Below, piece by piece: positions 1 through 6,879 of a stretch of 19,699 nt of DNA. The stretch covers positions 1-19,699 of the forward strand of contig JAFSFU010000201.1 in the NCBI GenBank assembly GCA_017435025.1, written 5' to 3'. The stretch comes from Lachnospiraceae bacterium (GTDB lineage Bacteria > Bacillota_A > Clostridia > Lachnospirales > Lachnospiraceae). The notes under the pieces are model-generated. The model worked only from the letters and a program-made list of their open reading frames with translations. It was not told where the DNA came from and did not search any database. The position numbers and the translations under genes are program-made. Positions within the stretch are counted from its first letter, which is position 1. The number at the start of each line of letters is the position of its first letter.

Positions 1-1
1 A

Positions 2-109
2 GTGAAATATGATGAATTTCTGCCGGATATTGTCCGCATGTCGGTACAGGTTCCAAACCGTCAGGCTTCAGCATATTCGAAGTATGTTGTCTGCAGGCGC
101 TATGATTAA
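2..109 (+). CDS. VTC-domain (polyphosphate polymerase-like) protein, C-terminal end only
   Basis: The reading frame is open from the left edge and ends in TAA at 107-109, giving 35 residues. The tail includes KYDEFLPDIVRMSVQ and, near the end, RQASAYSKYV followed by CRRYD. This ending is typical of bacterial VTC-domain proteins, relatives of the yeast Vtc4 polyphosphate polymerase, which make polyphosphate from ATP inside a tunnel-shaped fold. The next gene starts 20 nt later and encodes DUF4956, and CotH follows; this order is the common one for bacterial VTC loci and supports the call. Only the last helix is visible, so catalytic residues cannot be checked. The gene begins outside the window. 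Confidence 0.75.
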   Translation: MKYDEFLPDIVRMSVQVPNRQASAYSKYVVCRRYD

Positions 110-129
110 GAAAGGAAACGTTAGAAGTA

Positions 130-801
130 ATGACATTTCAGGATATTTTCAAATCTGGTTTTCTGGAGACGGTTTCCAGCGTGTCGATTCTGGATATGAT
201 ATTGACCTTAGTATTATCACTTGCCATTGGTTTGTTTATTTTCTTCGTTTATAAAAAATGTTATTCCGGGGTCATGTATTCGGGCGGTTTCGGTGTGACG
301 CTGATCGCAATGACAATGATCACTGCTCTTTTGATTCTGGCTGTGACCAGCAATGTGGTATTGTCTCTTGGTATGGTCGGTGCGTTGTCCATTGTGCGAT
401 TTCGTACAGCGATCAAGGAACCATCAGACATTGCCTTTTTGTTTTGGAGTATTGCGGCAGGTATCATTCTGGCGGCAGGTTTCATTCCACTGGCAGTGAT
501 CGGCAGCGCGTTTATCGGTATGATCTTGGTGATCTTTTCCGGCGACAAAAACGTAGATCGCCCATATATTCTGGTGGTTCATTGTGATTCGCAAGCGACG
601 GAGAATCTTGCGAGAGACTTTGTCCAGCAGAAAGTGAGAAAACTGGTGCTTAAGAGTAAAAGTGTAGCACCTGGCTGTATTGAATTAAACTATGAGATTC
701 GCTTGAAAGATGAAGAGAGCGGTTTTGTAAATGAGTTGGCAGAAATTTCCGGAGTCAGCAATATCGTTCTCGTGTCGTACAACGGCGACTATATGAATTA
801 G
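130..801 (+). CDS. DUF4956 domain-containing membrane protein
   Basis: The 223-residue product has hydrophobic segments at about 20-41, 54-72, 77-90 and 104-137, followed by a soluble C-terminal domain of about 85 residues (140-223). The most conserved family stretch is visible at 79-98, SLGMVGALSIVRFRTAIKEP, followed by an FLFW segment. DUF4956 has no established biochemical function. It is regularly encoded beside VTC-domain polymerases and CotH-like proteins, so a role in a membrane complex with them is a reasonable inference. The start is ATG 130: an in-frame stop at 103-105 leaves no other start upstream, and an AAAGGA lies at 111-116, a rather long 13 nt away. The CotH gene follows after one codon-length gap (802-804) in the same frame, so the two are probably translationally coupled. 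Confidence 0.85.
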   Translation: MTFQDIFKSGFLETVSSVSILDMILTLVLSLAIGLFIFFVYKKCYSGVMYSGGFGVTLIAMTMITALLILAVTSNVVLSLGMVGALSIVRFRTAIKEPSDIAFLFWSIAAGIILAAGFIPLAVIGSAFIGMILVIFSGDKNVDRPYILVVHCDSQATENLARDFVQQKVRKLVLKSKSVAPGCIELNYEIRLKDEESGFVNELAEISGVSNIVLVSYNGDYMN

Positions 802-804
802 GGA

Positions 805-2208
805 ATGCTGAAAGAAAAATATATTGATTTTGTTTGTATAGCAGGAATGGTATGTGCTGTTCTTCTGACAATTGTATTTATGAACGGGGAATCGTTAGGA
901 TTGAAGTCCTCAGTTCGCAATCCGGTTTACGAAACCAAATTGTTTGATGACAGCTATGTACATATTATTGACATCGTGATTGATGACTGGCAGAGTTTTT
1001 TGGATGAAGGTATGGAAGAAGAATATCAGTCATGCACGATGATCATTGATGGCGAGACGTTTGAACATGTGGGCCTGCGGGTGAAAGGAAATAATTCCAG
1101 AAGGTTGACGAACAAATATGGTCTGGAACGTTACAGTCTGAAAGCGGAGTTTGATCACTATCATGCCGGAAGCTACCACGGTTTGGATAAATTCTCACTG
1201 GATTCGTCGTTCCAGGATAATAGCTATTTAAAGAACTGGATCGCCTATGACATGATGGAATTTATGGAAGTTCCGTCGCCTCTCTGCAGTTATACCTGGG
1301 TGCGTGTCAACGGCGAAGACTGGGGACTGTTTTTGGCAGTGGAAGAGCCGGAAGAGGCTTTTGCCAGAAGAAATTTTGGGAAAAACCATGGACAGCTGTA
1401 CAAACCGGACTACAAGTCTTTGAATGCGGAGAATGCGGATGTGGCGCTTCGATACGTGGATGAAGACGCAGGAAGTTATGACAATATTTTCCGGACGGCA
1501 AAGTTTGATATCGGTAAAACGGATAGACAGAGGATGATCGATGCCCTGCGAATCCTATCGACAGGAAAAAGTCTGGATACTGCAGTGAATATCGATGCGG
1601 TGCTTCGATACTTCACTGTGCAGGTTTTTGTTGTCAATCTGGACAGTTATCTTGGTAAAACCGGGCACAATTACTTTTTATATGAGGAAAACGGAAAGCT
1701 TAGTATGTTACCATGGGATTACAACCTGGCATTTGCCACATATTCTCTGGGAATGCCGGAACCAATCAATGATGCGGAGATGTATGTGAATTATCCGATC
1801 AACACGCCGGCATCCGGTGAGATTATGAGAAATCGTCCATTGTATCACCAAGTAATGCTCCAGCCAGAGTATTTTCAGCAGTATCATACATATTTTGACC
1901 AGTTGATCGAAGAATACTTTGAGAGTGGATTGTTTGAGGAAAGGCTGGGGAAAATCTCTGAACTGATACGTCCGTATGTGGAAAAAGATCCGACGGCTTT
2001 CAGTTCCTATGAAGATCATTTGGTTGCAGTAGAAACGATTCGTGAGTTTTGTCTGCTTCGCGCGAAAAGTGTGAGAGGACAATTGAACGGCAGTATCCCG
2101 GCGACTATTCGTGGGCAGCAGGAGGATAAAAGTAGTTTTGTCGACGCATCGTCCATTTGGCTGCCGGACATGGGCGAGATTGCGGATCTGAAAGATGGGA
2201 TCAGATAA
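805..2208 (+). CDS. CotH-like kinase family protein, membrane-anchored
   Basis: The product has 467 residues. It begins with one membrane segment (about 8-26) that acts as a signal anchor, so the main domain is probably outside the membrane. CotH-family marks are KGNNSRR (94-100, nucleotide-binding side), WGLFLAVEEPEE (173-184), NLD at 278-280 and LPWDYN at 302-307. D280 and D305 sit where the catalytic and metal-binding aspartates of the atypical kinase CotH lie. Bacillus CotH phosphorylates spore coat proteins; homologues like this one in VTC/DUF4956 operons have no assigned substrate. The start at 805 is the only one that keeps the whole anchor; its ribosome site would lie inside the end of the preceding gene (AGGGA), too close to be strong, which suggests coupling. 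A terminator follows at 2233-2264. Confidence 0.85.
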   Translation: MLKEKYIDFVCIAGMVCAVLLTIVFMNGESLGLKSSVRNPVYETKLFDDSYVHIIDIVIDDWQSFLDEGMEEEYQSCTMIIDGETFEHVGLRVKGNNSRRLTNKYGLERYSLKAEFDHYHAGSYHGLDKFSLDSSFQDNSYLKNWIAYDMMEFMEVPSPLCSYTWVRVNGEDWGLFLAVEEPEEAFARRNFGKNHGQLYKPDYKSLNAENADVALRYVDEDAGSYDNIFRTAKFDIGKTDRQRMIDALRILSTGKSLDTAVNIDAVLRYFTVQVFVVNLDSYLGKTGHNYFLYEENGKLSMLPWDYNLAFATYSLGMPEPINDAEMYVNYPINTPASGEIMRNRPLYHQVMLQPEYFQQYHTYFDQLIEEYFESGLFEERLGKISELIRPYVEKDPTAFSSYEDHLVAVETIREFCLLRAKSVRGQLNGSIPATIRGQQEDKSSFVDASSIWLPDMGEIADLKDGIR

Positions 2209-2232
2209 TAATATCAAATGTAAGGATAATGG

Positions 2233-2264
2233 AAAAAGCAGGCATGATAAATGTCTGCTTTTTT
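2233..2264 (+). terminator. Rho-independent terminator after the CotH gene
   Basis: A 12-bp stem pairs 2233-2244 (AAAAAGCAGGCA) with 2252-2263 (TGTCTGCTTTTT), with one G-U pair, a 7-nt loop, and a T-run that forms the end of the 3' arm. It closes the VTC-DUF4956-CotH operon. Confidence 0.8.
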
Positions 2265-2297
2265 GCGTATATTAAAAAGAAAAAGCGAGGTGTCTGA

Positions 2298-2729
2298 ATG
2301 GAAGATCATACATTAAAACTTTTGCAGGAGTGCAGCCAGGGATGCAAGATGGGAATAAAAAGCATGGATCAGGTATTGGGCTATGTTTCGGATCCTAAAT
2401 TGAAACGCGTGATCGAAAAGTACAGGGACGAGCATAAGCGATTGGATTCTGAAGCAGATCAGCTGCTTATGTGGCATGGTAAGAACGGGAAAGAACCGGA
2501 GAAAATGGCCTCAGCCATGTCCTGGGTGGGTACGGAAATGAAGATGATGATGCGGGACGATGACAAGCAGGTGGCAAAGATCATGACAGACGGATGCAAC
2601 ATGGGAATCAAAACCATTGTTGGATATAAGAATGATTGCTCCGGAGCGTCCAAATCCAGCATGAAAGTGGCTGAGGATCTGGTGAAGATGGAGGAGAAGT
2701 TCCGCGAGGAACTGAAGGCGTTTTTATAG
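2298..2729 (+). CDS. Ferritin-like / DUF2383-type four-helix protein
   Basis: The 143-residue soluble protein is almost entirely helical and rich in charged residues. It resembles the DUF2383/PA2169-type ferritin-like family, which has no firmly known function. It carries two similar segments, GCKMGIK at 15-21 and GCNMGIK at 99-105, each starting a helix, which suggests an internal duplication into two helical hairpins. E45 and H46 in the second helix (KYRDEHKRL) resemble the E-x-x-H-type ligands of ferritin-like folds, but a full metal site is not evident. Start ATG 2298 has GAGGTG about 8 nt upstream. The gene stands alone between two terminators. The family assignment is moderate and the function unknown. 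Confidence 0.6.
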   Translation: MEDHTLKLLQECSQGCKMGIKSMDQVLGYVSDPKLKRVIEKYRDEHKRLDSEADQLLMWHGKNGKEPEKMASAMSWVGTEMKMMMRDDDKQVAKIMTDGCNMGIKTIVGYKNDCSGASKSSMKVAEDLVKMEEKFREELKAFL

Positions 2730-2744
2730 AAAAATCATATTTGG

Positions 2745-2788
2745 AGTCTATATACAGAATATAGCTTTTTTCTGTATATAGACTTTTT
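2745..2788 (+). terminator. Strong rho-independent terminator
   Basis: A perfect 14-bp inverted repeat pairs 2745-2758 (AGTCTATATACAGA) with 2771-2784, with a 12-nt loop and TTTTT directly after. It ends the ferritin-like gene and separates it from the promoter at 2806. Confidence 0.88.
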
Positions 2789-2805
2789 ATGATGTAACGC
2801 CTGTG

Positions 2806-2834
2806 TTGAAACTCCTTCCTTTTTGTGTTAAAAT
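2806..2834 (+). promoter_or_regulatory. Sigma-A-type promoter of the sirtuin-like/ung/uppP operon
   Basis: TTGAAA at 2806-2811 and TAAAAT at 2829-2834 are separated by exactly 17 bp, so both boxes match the vegetative consensus at 5 of 6 positions. Transcription would begin near 2841, leaving a leader of about 30 nt before the ATG at 2872. This location rules out the longer GTG-started version of the following gene, whose first codons would lie inside the promoter. Confidence 0.75.
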
Positions 2835-2871
2835 ATACGGCATATATGAGATACAAGCTGGAGGATGGAGC

Positions 2872-3372
2872 ATGGAGATGATCCGTGAAAAGATGGCTGA
2901 AAAGCTGAGAGAAGCCGAAAGAGTTTTGATCGGTATCGGTTCGGAATGGAAACAGGGGGAGCCGGAACGAGAGATGATGGTGGAATCAGCAATAAAAGCG
3001 TTACATAAAATGATAGCAGACAAAGATTATTTTGTAATTTCCACATTGCCGAAAGAGGATTTAGAGCGCCTGCACCTGGATCCGGCGCGCACAGTGGCGC
3101 CGTTGGATGAGGATTTGACAGAAGAGCAGTGGAACCACTATACGGAGTGGTTGGCGAGAACTCTGAATCGCAAGCTGGTGCTTTTGGAGCTGGGAGAAGG
3201 ATTTTTGCATCCGTCTCTGATTCGCTGGCCGTTTGAGAAGACTGCGCAGATCAATTATAAAGCCCATCTGTATCGTGTCCACAAAACATTCTATCAGATT
3301 ACAGATGAGATAAAAGATAAAGCAACGGCTGTCAAGGGAGATTCGGTAGAATTTCTTGCGGACTGGAATTAG
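2872..3372 (+). CDS. Short degenerate SIR2 (sirtuin)-like protein
   Basis: The 166-residue product has three blocks in the order found in bacterial Sir2-family proteins. VLIGIGS (18-24) sits where the NAD-binding GAG motif should be, YFVISTL (53-59) where the Y-F-V-x-T-T-N block should be, and a block at 104-122 beginning LLELGEGF and ending RWPFE matches the family's LELGxGxNTPxIIKxPF segment. The catalytic histidine, the TQN/TTN asparagine, the GAG glycines and the four zinc cysteines are all absent, and the length is well below the usual 250-290. Deacylase activity is therefore unlikely; a binding role is possible. Start ATG 2872 has GGAGG at 2860-2864, 7 nt away. It is first in an operon, 12 nt before ung. 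Family assignment rests on motif order only. Confidence 0.55.
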   Translation: MEMIREKMAEKLREAERVLIGIGSEWKQGEPEREMMVESAIKALHKMIADKDYFVISTLPKEDLERLHLDPARTVAPLDEDLTEEQWNHYTEWLARTLNRKLVLLELGEGFLHPSLIRWPFEKTAQINYKAHLYRVHKTFYQITDEIKDKATAVKGDSVEFLADWN

Positions 3373-3384
3373 GGGAGGCGAACA

Positions 3385-4065
3385 ATGGCGGCGATCAGCA
3401 ATGACTGGCTAGCTCCAATGAGCGGCGAGTTTCGAAAACCTTATTATAAAAAATTATATGAAACCGTTATGTCTGAGTATCAGACGAAGGAAGTTTACCC
3501 TGCACCGGATGATATTTTTAATGCCTTTGCATTTACTCCTTTAGCAAATGTGAAAGTGGTAATTCTGGGACAGGATCCGTACCATGAGCCGGGGCAGGCC
3601 CACGGGCTCTGTTTTTCTGTTAAACCGGATGTGAAAATTCCCCCGTCCCTGGTAAATATTTATCAGGAACTGCGCGAGGACTGTGGATGTTATGTTCCGA
3701 ATAACGGTTATCTGAAAAAATGGGCGGATCAGGGTGTACTGCTTTTGAATACGGTCTTGACCGTTCGTGCCCATGCAGCCAATTCCCATAAAAACATCGG
3801 ATGGGAAGAATTCACCAATGCAGCAATTCGTGTTCTGAATGAACAGGATCGACCGATGGTATTTATCTTATGGGGAAAACCGGCGCAGATGAAGAAGGCG
3901 ATGTTGAATAATCCCAATCACTTAATCCTGGAGGCGCCGCATCCAAGCCCGCTTTCCGCGTACCGTGGATTTTTTGGCAGCAGACCGTTCAGCAAGACAA
4001 ACAAATTCCTGGTTTCCCATGGACTTGACCCGATTGACTGGCAGATAGAGAATATAGGAGAATAG
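3385..4065 (+). CDS. ung: Uracil-DNA glycosylase (family 1)
   Basis: The enzyme removes uracil from DNA as the first step of base excision repair. The 226-residue length is normal for the family. GQDPYH is at 62-67, with D64 the water-activating aspartate and Y66 excluding thymine. F77 in LCFS stacks on uracil, LLLNTVLTV at 119-127 carries the uracil-binding N122, and HPSPLS at 186-191 is the DNA-intercalation loop with catalytic H186. All key residues are present. Start ATG 3385 has AGGGGAGG just upstream. It lies between the sirtuin-like gene (12-nt gap) and uppP (1-nt gap), so it is transcribed with both. Confidence 0.97.
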   Translation: MAAISNDWLAPMSGEFRKPYYKKLYETVMSEYQTKEVYPAPDDIFNAFAFTPLANVKVVILGQDPYHEPGQAHGLCFSVKPDVKIPPSLVNIYQELREDCGCYVPNNGYLKKWADQGVLLLNTVLTVRAHAANSHKNIGWEEFTNAAIRVLNEQDRPMVFILWGKPAQMKKAMLNNPNHLILEAPHPSPLSAYRGFFGSRPFSKTNKFLVSHGLDPIDWQIENIGE

Positions 4066-4066
4066 T

Positions 4067-4906
4067 ATGAATGCAATTCTTGAGTTTTTAAAAGTTGTAG
4101 TTTTTGGCCTGGTAGAAGGTTTTACCGAGTGGCTTCCGATCAGCAGTACCGGCCATCTGATCTTAGTAGAAAATATTGTACACCTCAATGCATCTGAGAA
4201 TTTTATGAACGTATTCCGCGTGGTGATCCAGCTGGGTGCGATCATGGCAGTTGTTGTTCTGTATTTTAGAAGGCTAAATCCGTTTGACCCGAAAAAGAGC
4301 GAGACGCAGAAGCTGAATACCTGGCATTTGTGGTTTAAGATCATTCTGGCATGTCTGCCGGCGGCGTTAGTCGGAATTCTGTTGGATGATATTTTGGATA
4401 AGTATTTGTATAATCCGTATGTGGTGGCTGCTATGCTGATCATCTATGGTATCCTGTTCATTGTTCTGGAAAAGCACAATGAATTTGTGGATTTTCCGAT
4501 TAAAAAAGTATCCCAGATCAATTATATGAATGCTTTTTACATCGGCTTGTTCCAGCTCCTGGCTTTGATCCCAGGCACATCCAGATCCGGAGCCACGATC
4601 CTTGGAGCAATGCTTCTTGGCTGTTCCAGAACAGCGGCATCCGAATTTACCTTTTTCCTTGCGATCCCGGTTATGTTCGGTGCGAGCTTACTGAAGATCT
4701 TCCGTTATGGTTTTGCATTTACGGTAGCTGAGTATTTTTACCTGATCATCGGTATGCTGGTGGCTTTTGTGGTTTCCATGTATTCGATCCGATTCCTGAT
4801 GGATTATGTAAAACGTCATGATTTCCGTTTCTTCGGATACTACCGCATTGTTCTCGGTGTGATCGTGCTGATCTACTTTGGATTGATGGCACTGCTCAGT
4901 TTATAA
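4067..4906 (+). CDS. uppP: Undecaprenyl-diphosphatase UppP (BacA)
   Basis: This integral membrane phosphatase converts undecaprenyl diphosphate to the monophosphate, recycling the lipid carrier used for peptidoglycan and other surface polymers; extra copies confer bacitracin tolerance. The 279-residue product has about eight membrane segments. The active-site region at 17-30 includes EGFTEW and SSTGH with E17, E21 and H30, and the second signature PGTSRSGAT is at 169-177 with R173. The start is one base after the ung stop, with AGGAGA at the end of ung as ribosome site, so it is coupled to ung. A terminator follows at 4922-4957. Confidence 0.96.
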   Translation: MNAILEFLKVVVFGLVEGFTEWLPISSTGHLILVENIVHLNASENFMNVFRVVIQLGAIMAVVVLYFRRLNPFDPKKSETQKLNTWHLWFKIILACLPAALVGILLDDILDKYLYNPYVVAAMLIIYGILFIVLEKHNEFVDFPIKKVSQINYMNAFYIGLFQLLALIPGTSRSGATILGAMLLGCSRTAASEFTFFLAIPVMFGASLLKIFRYGFAFTVAEYFYLIIGMLVAFVVSMYSIRFLMDYVKRHDFRFFGYYRIVLGVIVLIYFGLMALLSL

Positions 4907-4921
4907 GTTTTATGATAATAC

Positions 4922-4957
4922 ATCGGCCGCCTGTCTTTTGCCGGGCGGCCGGTTTTT
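4922..4957 (+). terminator. GC-rich rho-independent terminator after uppP
   Basis: An 8-bp GC-only stem (4924-4931 with 4944-4951, CGGCCGCC/GGCGGCCG) extends by outer wobble and A-T pairs, and is followed by TTTTT at 4953-4957. Confidence 0.85.
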
Positions 4958-4976
4958 GCAGTTTGTGTTTTATGAT

Positions 4977-5030
4977 TTCACAAATAGATTATACTTTTTT
5001 CACATATTCATCACAAATCGATGGTAAACT
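4977..5030 (+). promoter_or_regulatory. 11-bp-phased TTCACA-like site array and probable htrA promoter
   Basis: TTCACA occurs at 4977-4982 and 4999-5004 and ATCACA at 5010-5015. Their starts are spaced 22 and 11 bp, and the skipped step at 4988 reads ATTATA. Direct repeats with one-turn spacing are the typical target layout of OmpR/PhoB-family response regulators, such as PhoP, WalR or CssR in Firmicutes. A weak -10 candidate, TAAACT, sits at 5025-5030, nine bases past the last site, and no good -35 box exists at the right distance, which fits an activator-dependent promoter. The link to envelope stress is inferred from the htrA gene downstream; the regulator is not in the window. Confidence 0.45.
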
Positions 5031-5091
5031 TTAGGTACAAAATAAGAACAGAATAGTTTGAAATGTTTCATACAGAGAAAGGAGAAAGCTT

Positions 5092-6702
5092 ATGATGTAT
5101 GATGAGAATAAATGGAATGAGAATGAGAATGAGCAGAATCCGAGTGAGACGGTAGTGGACAGTACCGAGGAGGAGCAGGTAACGCACTCTGCCAGTCCGG
5201 AAGGAAATACACAGGTGGATTCGGAATCCGGCACCTATCGCTGGAGCAAGTATCAGGACCAGAATGGTCCGGCATCCAGCCAGCAGGAAGAGAACGATCA
5301 GCAGTACAGAAGTCCGTATCCAAAAGGATATTATGAAAATCCGAATTCGAATCCAAGCATGAACCGTCAGCAGCAGAGCGGATATAACTACCAGAGCCAG
5401 AATTATCAGTACCAGAACAGACCGAATTACCAGTATCAGGGCGGGCAGAACCAGCCGCCGAAGAAGAAAGGTTCTCTGTTAAAGAAAGCTGCATTGATCG
5501 TGGCAGGAGCTCTTTTGTTTGGCGGAGTTTCCGGCGCGACCATGTTCAGTGTGAACCGTGTGGCGGAAATTCTTTTCCCGTACGAAAATGAAAATAAAGC
5601 TGCAGCAGAGACACAGGCTGCACTGGAAAACACACCGGTTGTCCAGGAATCGGTAAAAGCACCGGTGGAGACAACTTCCACAGGTGTTGTGATCGAAGAC
5701 GTTTCTCCGATCGTAGATGCAGCAATGCCGTCCGTTGTGGCGATCACAAATACGACTCTCTACAAGAGCAGCACATGGTTTGGTCAGACACAGACGTATG
5801 AGATCCCGAGCAGCGGTTCCGGTATCATTGTAGGCGAGAATGACACAGAGCTGCTTGTAGTGACCAACAATCACGTAATCGAAGATTCCACAAGTATTTC
5901 TGTAACCTTTATTGATGAGACAACGGTGGATGCGGCGATCAAAGGTACGGACTCTGCATCCGACTTAGCCGTGATTGCAATCCCGCTGGATGAAATTTCT
6001 GATGAAACAAAATCCAAGATCAAAGCAGCGACCATCGGTGATTCTGATTCCCTGAAGATGGGACAGGGCGTGATCGCCATCGGTAATGCGCTTGGTCACG
6101 GACAGAGTGTAACTGTTGGTCATGTCAGCGCCTTGAACCGTGAGATTACAGTAGACGGTATCACAAAGACGGTAATTCAGACAGATGCGGCAATCAATCC
6201 GGGAAACAGCGGCGGCGCGCTCTTAAATGCAAAGGGTGAACTGGTTGGCATCAACGAAGCGAAATATTCTGATGAATCTGTTGAGGGTGTAGGATATGCG
6301 ATTCCGATCTCTCTGGCAATGGATATTATTGAAGATCTGAAACTTCGCACTACGAAGATCGAGGTGGATGAGAGCGAGCAGGGCTATATCGGAATTCAGG
6401 TTCAGAATATTGATTCTATGACGGCTCAGATGTACGGTATGCCGGAAGGTGTCTATGTGTATAAGATTACAGAGAATTCTGCAGCATCCGAATCTGATTT
6501 GAGAGAAAAAGATATTATTACGGAGTTCGACGGAGAAAAGATCCGTACCAATGCAGACCTGACGAATATGCTTACGTATTACAAAGCCGGAAGCACTGTA
6601 ACCGTGACGGTTCAGTCCCTGGAAAATGGCGAATATGTGGAACGTGAGGTGGAGATTACTTTGAAGAACCGTCCGCAAGAAGACGAGGCGGAAGAAGAGT
6701 AA
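5092..6702 (+). CDS. htrA: HtrA/DegP-like membrane-anchored serine protease with PDZ domain
   Basis: This is a quality-control protease-chaperone that degrades misfolded proteins outside the membrane. The 536-residue product has a cytoplasmic N-terminal region (1-125) rich in Q, N, Y and acidic residues, one membrane segment (about 131-153), a trypsin-like domain (about 200-410) and one PDZ domain (about 425-525). The triad is H261 (TNNHV), D291 (SDLAV) and S373 (GNSGG), with the usual INPGNSGGALLN context, so it should be active. Start ATG 5092 has AAGGAG 7 nt upstream; a second ATG at 5095 is also possible. Three tandem AATGAG hexamers (5116-5133) encode NENENE. It is a single-gene unit, preceded by a phased operator-like array and followed by a terminator. 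Confidence 0.93.
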   Translation: MMYDENKWNENENEQNPSETVVDSTEEEQVTHSASPEGNTQVDSESGTYRWSKYQDQNGPASSQQEENDQQYRSPYPKGYYENPNSNPSMNRQQQSGYNYQSQNYQYQNRPNYQYQGGQNQPPKKKGSLLKKAALIVAGALLFGGVSGATMFSVNRVAEILFPYENENKAAAETQAALENTPVVQESVKAPVETTSTGVVIEDVSPIVDAAMPSVVAITNTTLYKSSTWFGQTQTYEIPSSGSGIIVGENDTELLVVTNNHVIEDSTSISVTFIDETTVDAAIKGTDSASDLAVIAIPLDEISDETKSKIKAATIGDSDSLKMGQGVIAIGNALGHGQSVTVGHVSALNREITVDGITKTVIQTDAAINPGNSGGALLNAKGELVGINEAKYSDESVEGVGYAIPISLAMDIIEDLKLRTTKIEVDESEQGYIGIQVQNIDSMTAQMYGMPEGVYVYKITENSAASESDLREKDIITEFDGEKIRTNADLTNMLTYYKAGSTVTVTVQSLENGEYVEREVEITLKNRPQEDEAEEE

Positions 6703-6724
6703 CAGCCTAGATTATAACAGAAAC

Positions 6725-6768
6725 AGAGCATCGTTGAAATCAATATAGGATTTCAGCGATGCTCTTTG
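6725..6768 (+). terminator. Long hairpin terminator after htrA
   Basis: A 17-bp stem pairs 6725-6741 with 6749-6765, with one G-U pair and a 7-nt loop. The following T-run is short and broken (TTTG, then TTTCT), so termination may be less efficient than at the other terminators. Confidence 0.7.
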
Positions 6769-6777
6769 TGTTTCTGC

Positions 6778-6829
6778 TTGCGGGAAGAAAGGAAATGTCT
6801 TATAATAATTGCTTGTATAGTCAAACTAT
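6778..6829 (+). promoter_or_regulatory. Probable clpX promoter with a small palindrome just after the start point
   Basis: A perfect TATAAT lies at 6801-6806 and TTGCGG at 6778-6783, 17 bp apart; the -35 box matches only its first half. Transcription would begin near 6813. Immediately downstream, ATAGT (6817-6821) and ACTAT (6825-6829) form an inverted repeat around CAA, in a position where a repressor could act. The palindrome also contains one CtsR-like heptad (AGTCAAA, 6819-6825), but the second tandem heptad needed for CtsR is missing. Confidence 0.5.
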
Positions 6830-6879
6830 GTAGAGCTACGGTCACGAGCTGACATGACCATGAAATAAGGAGAACGAAC

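Noticed and set aside
2803..2871. Longer GTG-started version of the sirtuin-like protein
   Set aside because: Its first codons overlap the -35 and -10 boxes of the promoter at 2806-2834, and GGAGG is placed for ATG 2872.
5116..5133. AATGAG hexamer repeats as a phase-variation tract
   Set aside because: There are only three copies and the unit is six bases, so slippage would not shift the reading frame.
6819..6825. CtsR heat-shock operator at clpX
   Set aside because: Only one AGTCAAA heptad is present; CtsR needs two tandem heptads with a 3-nt spacer.
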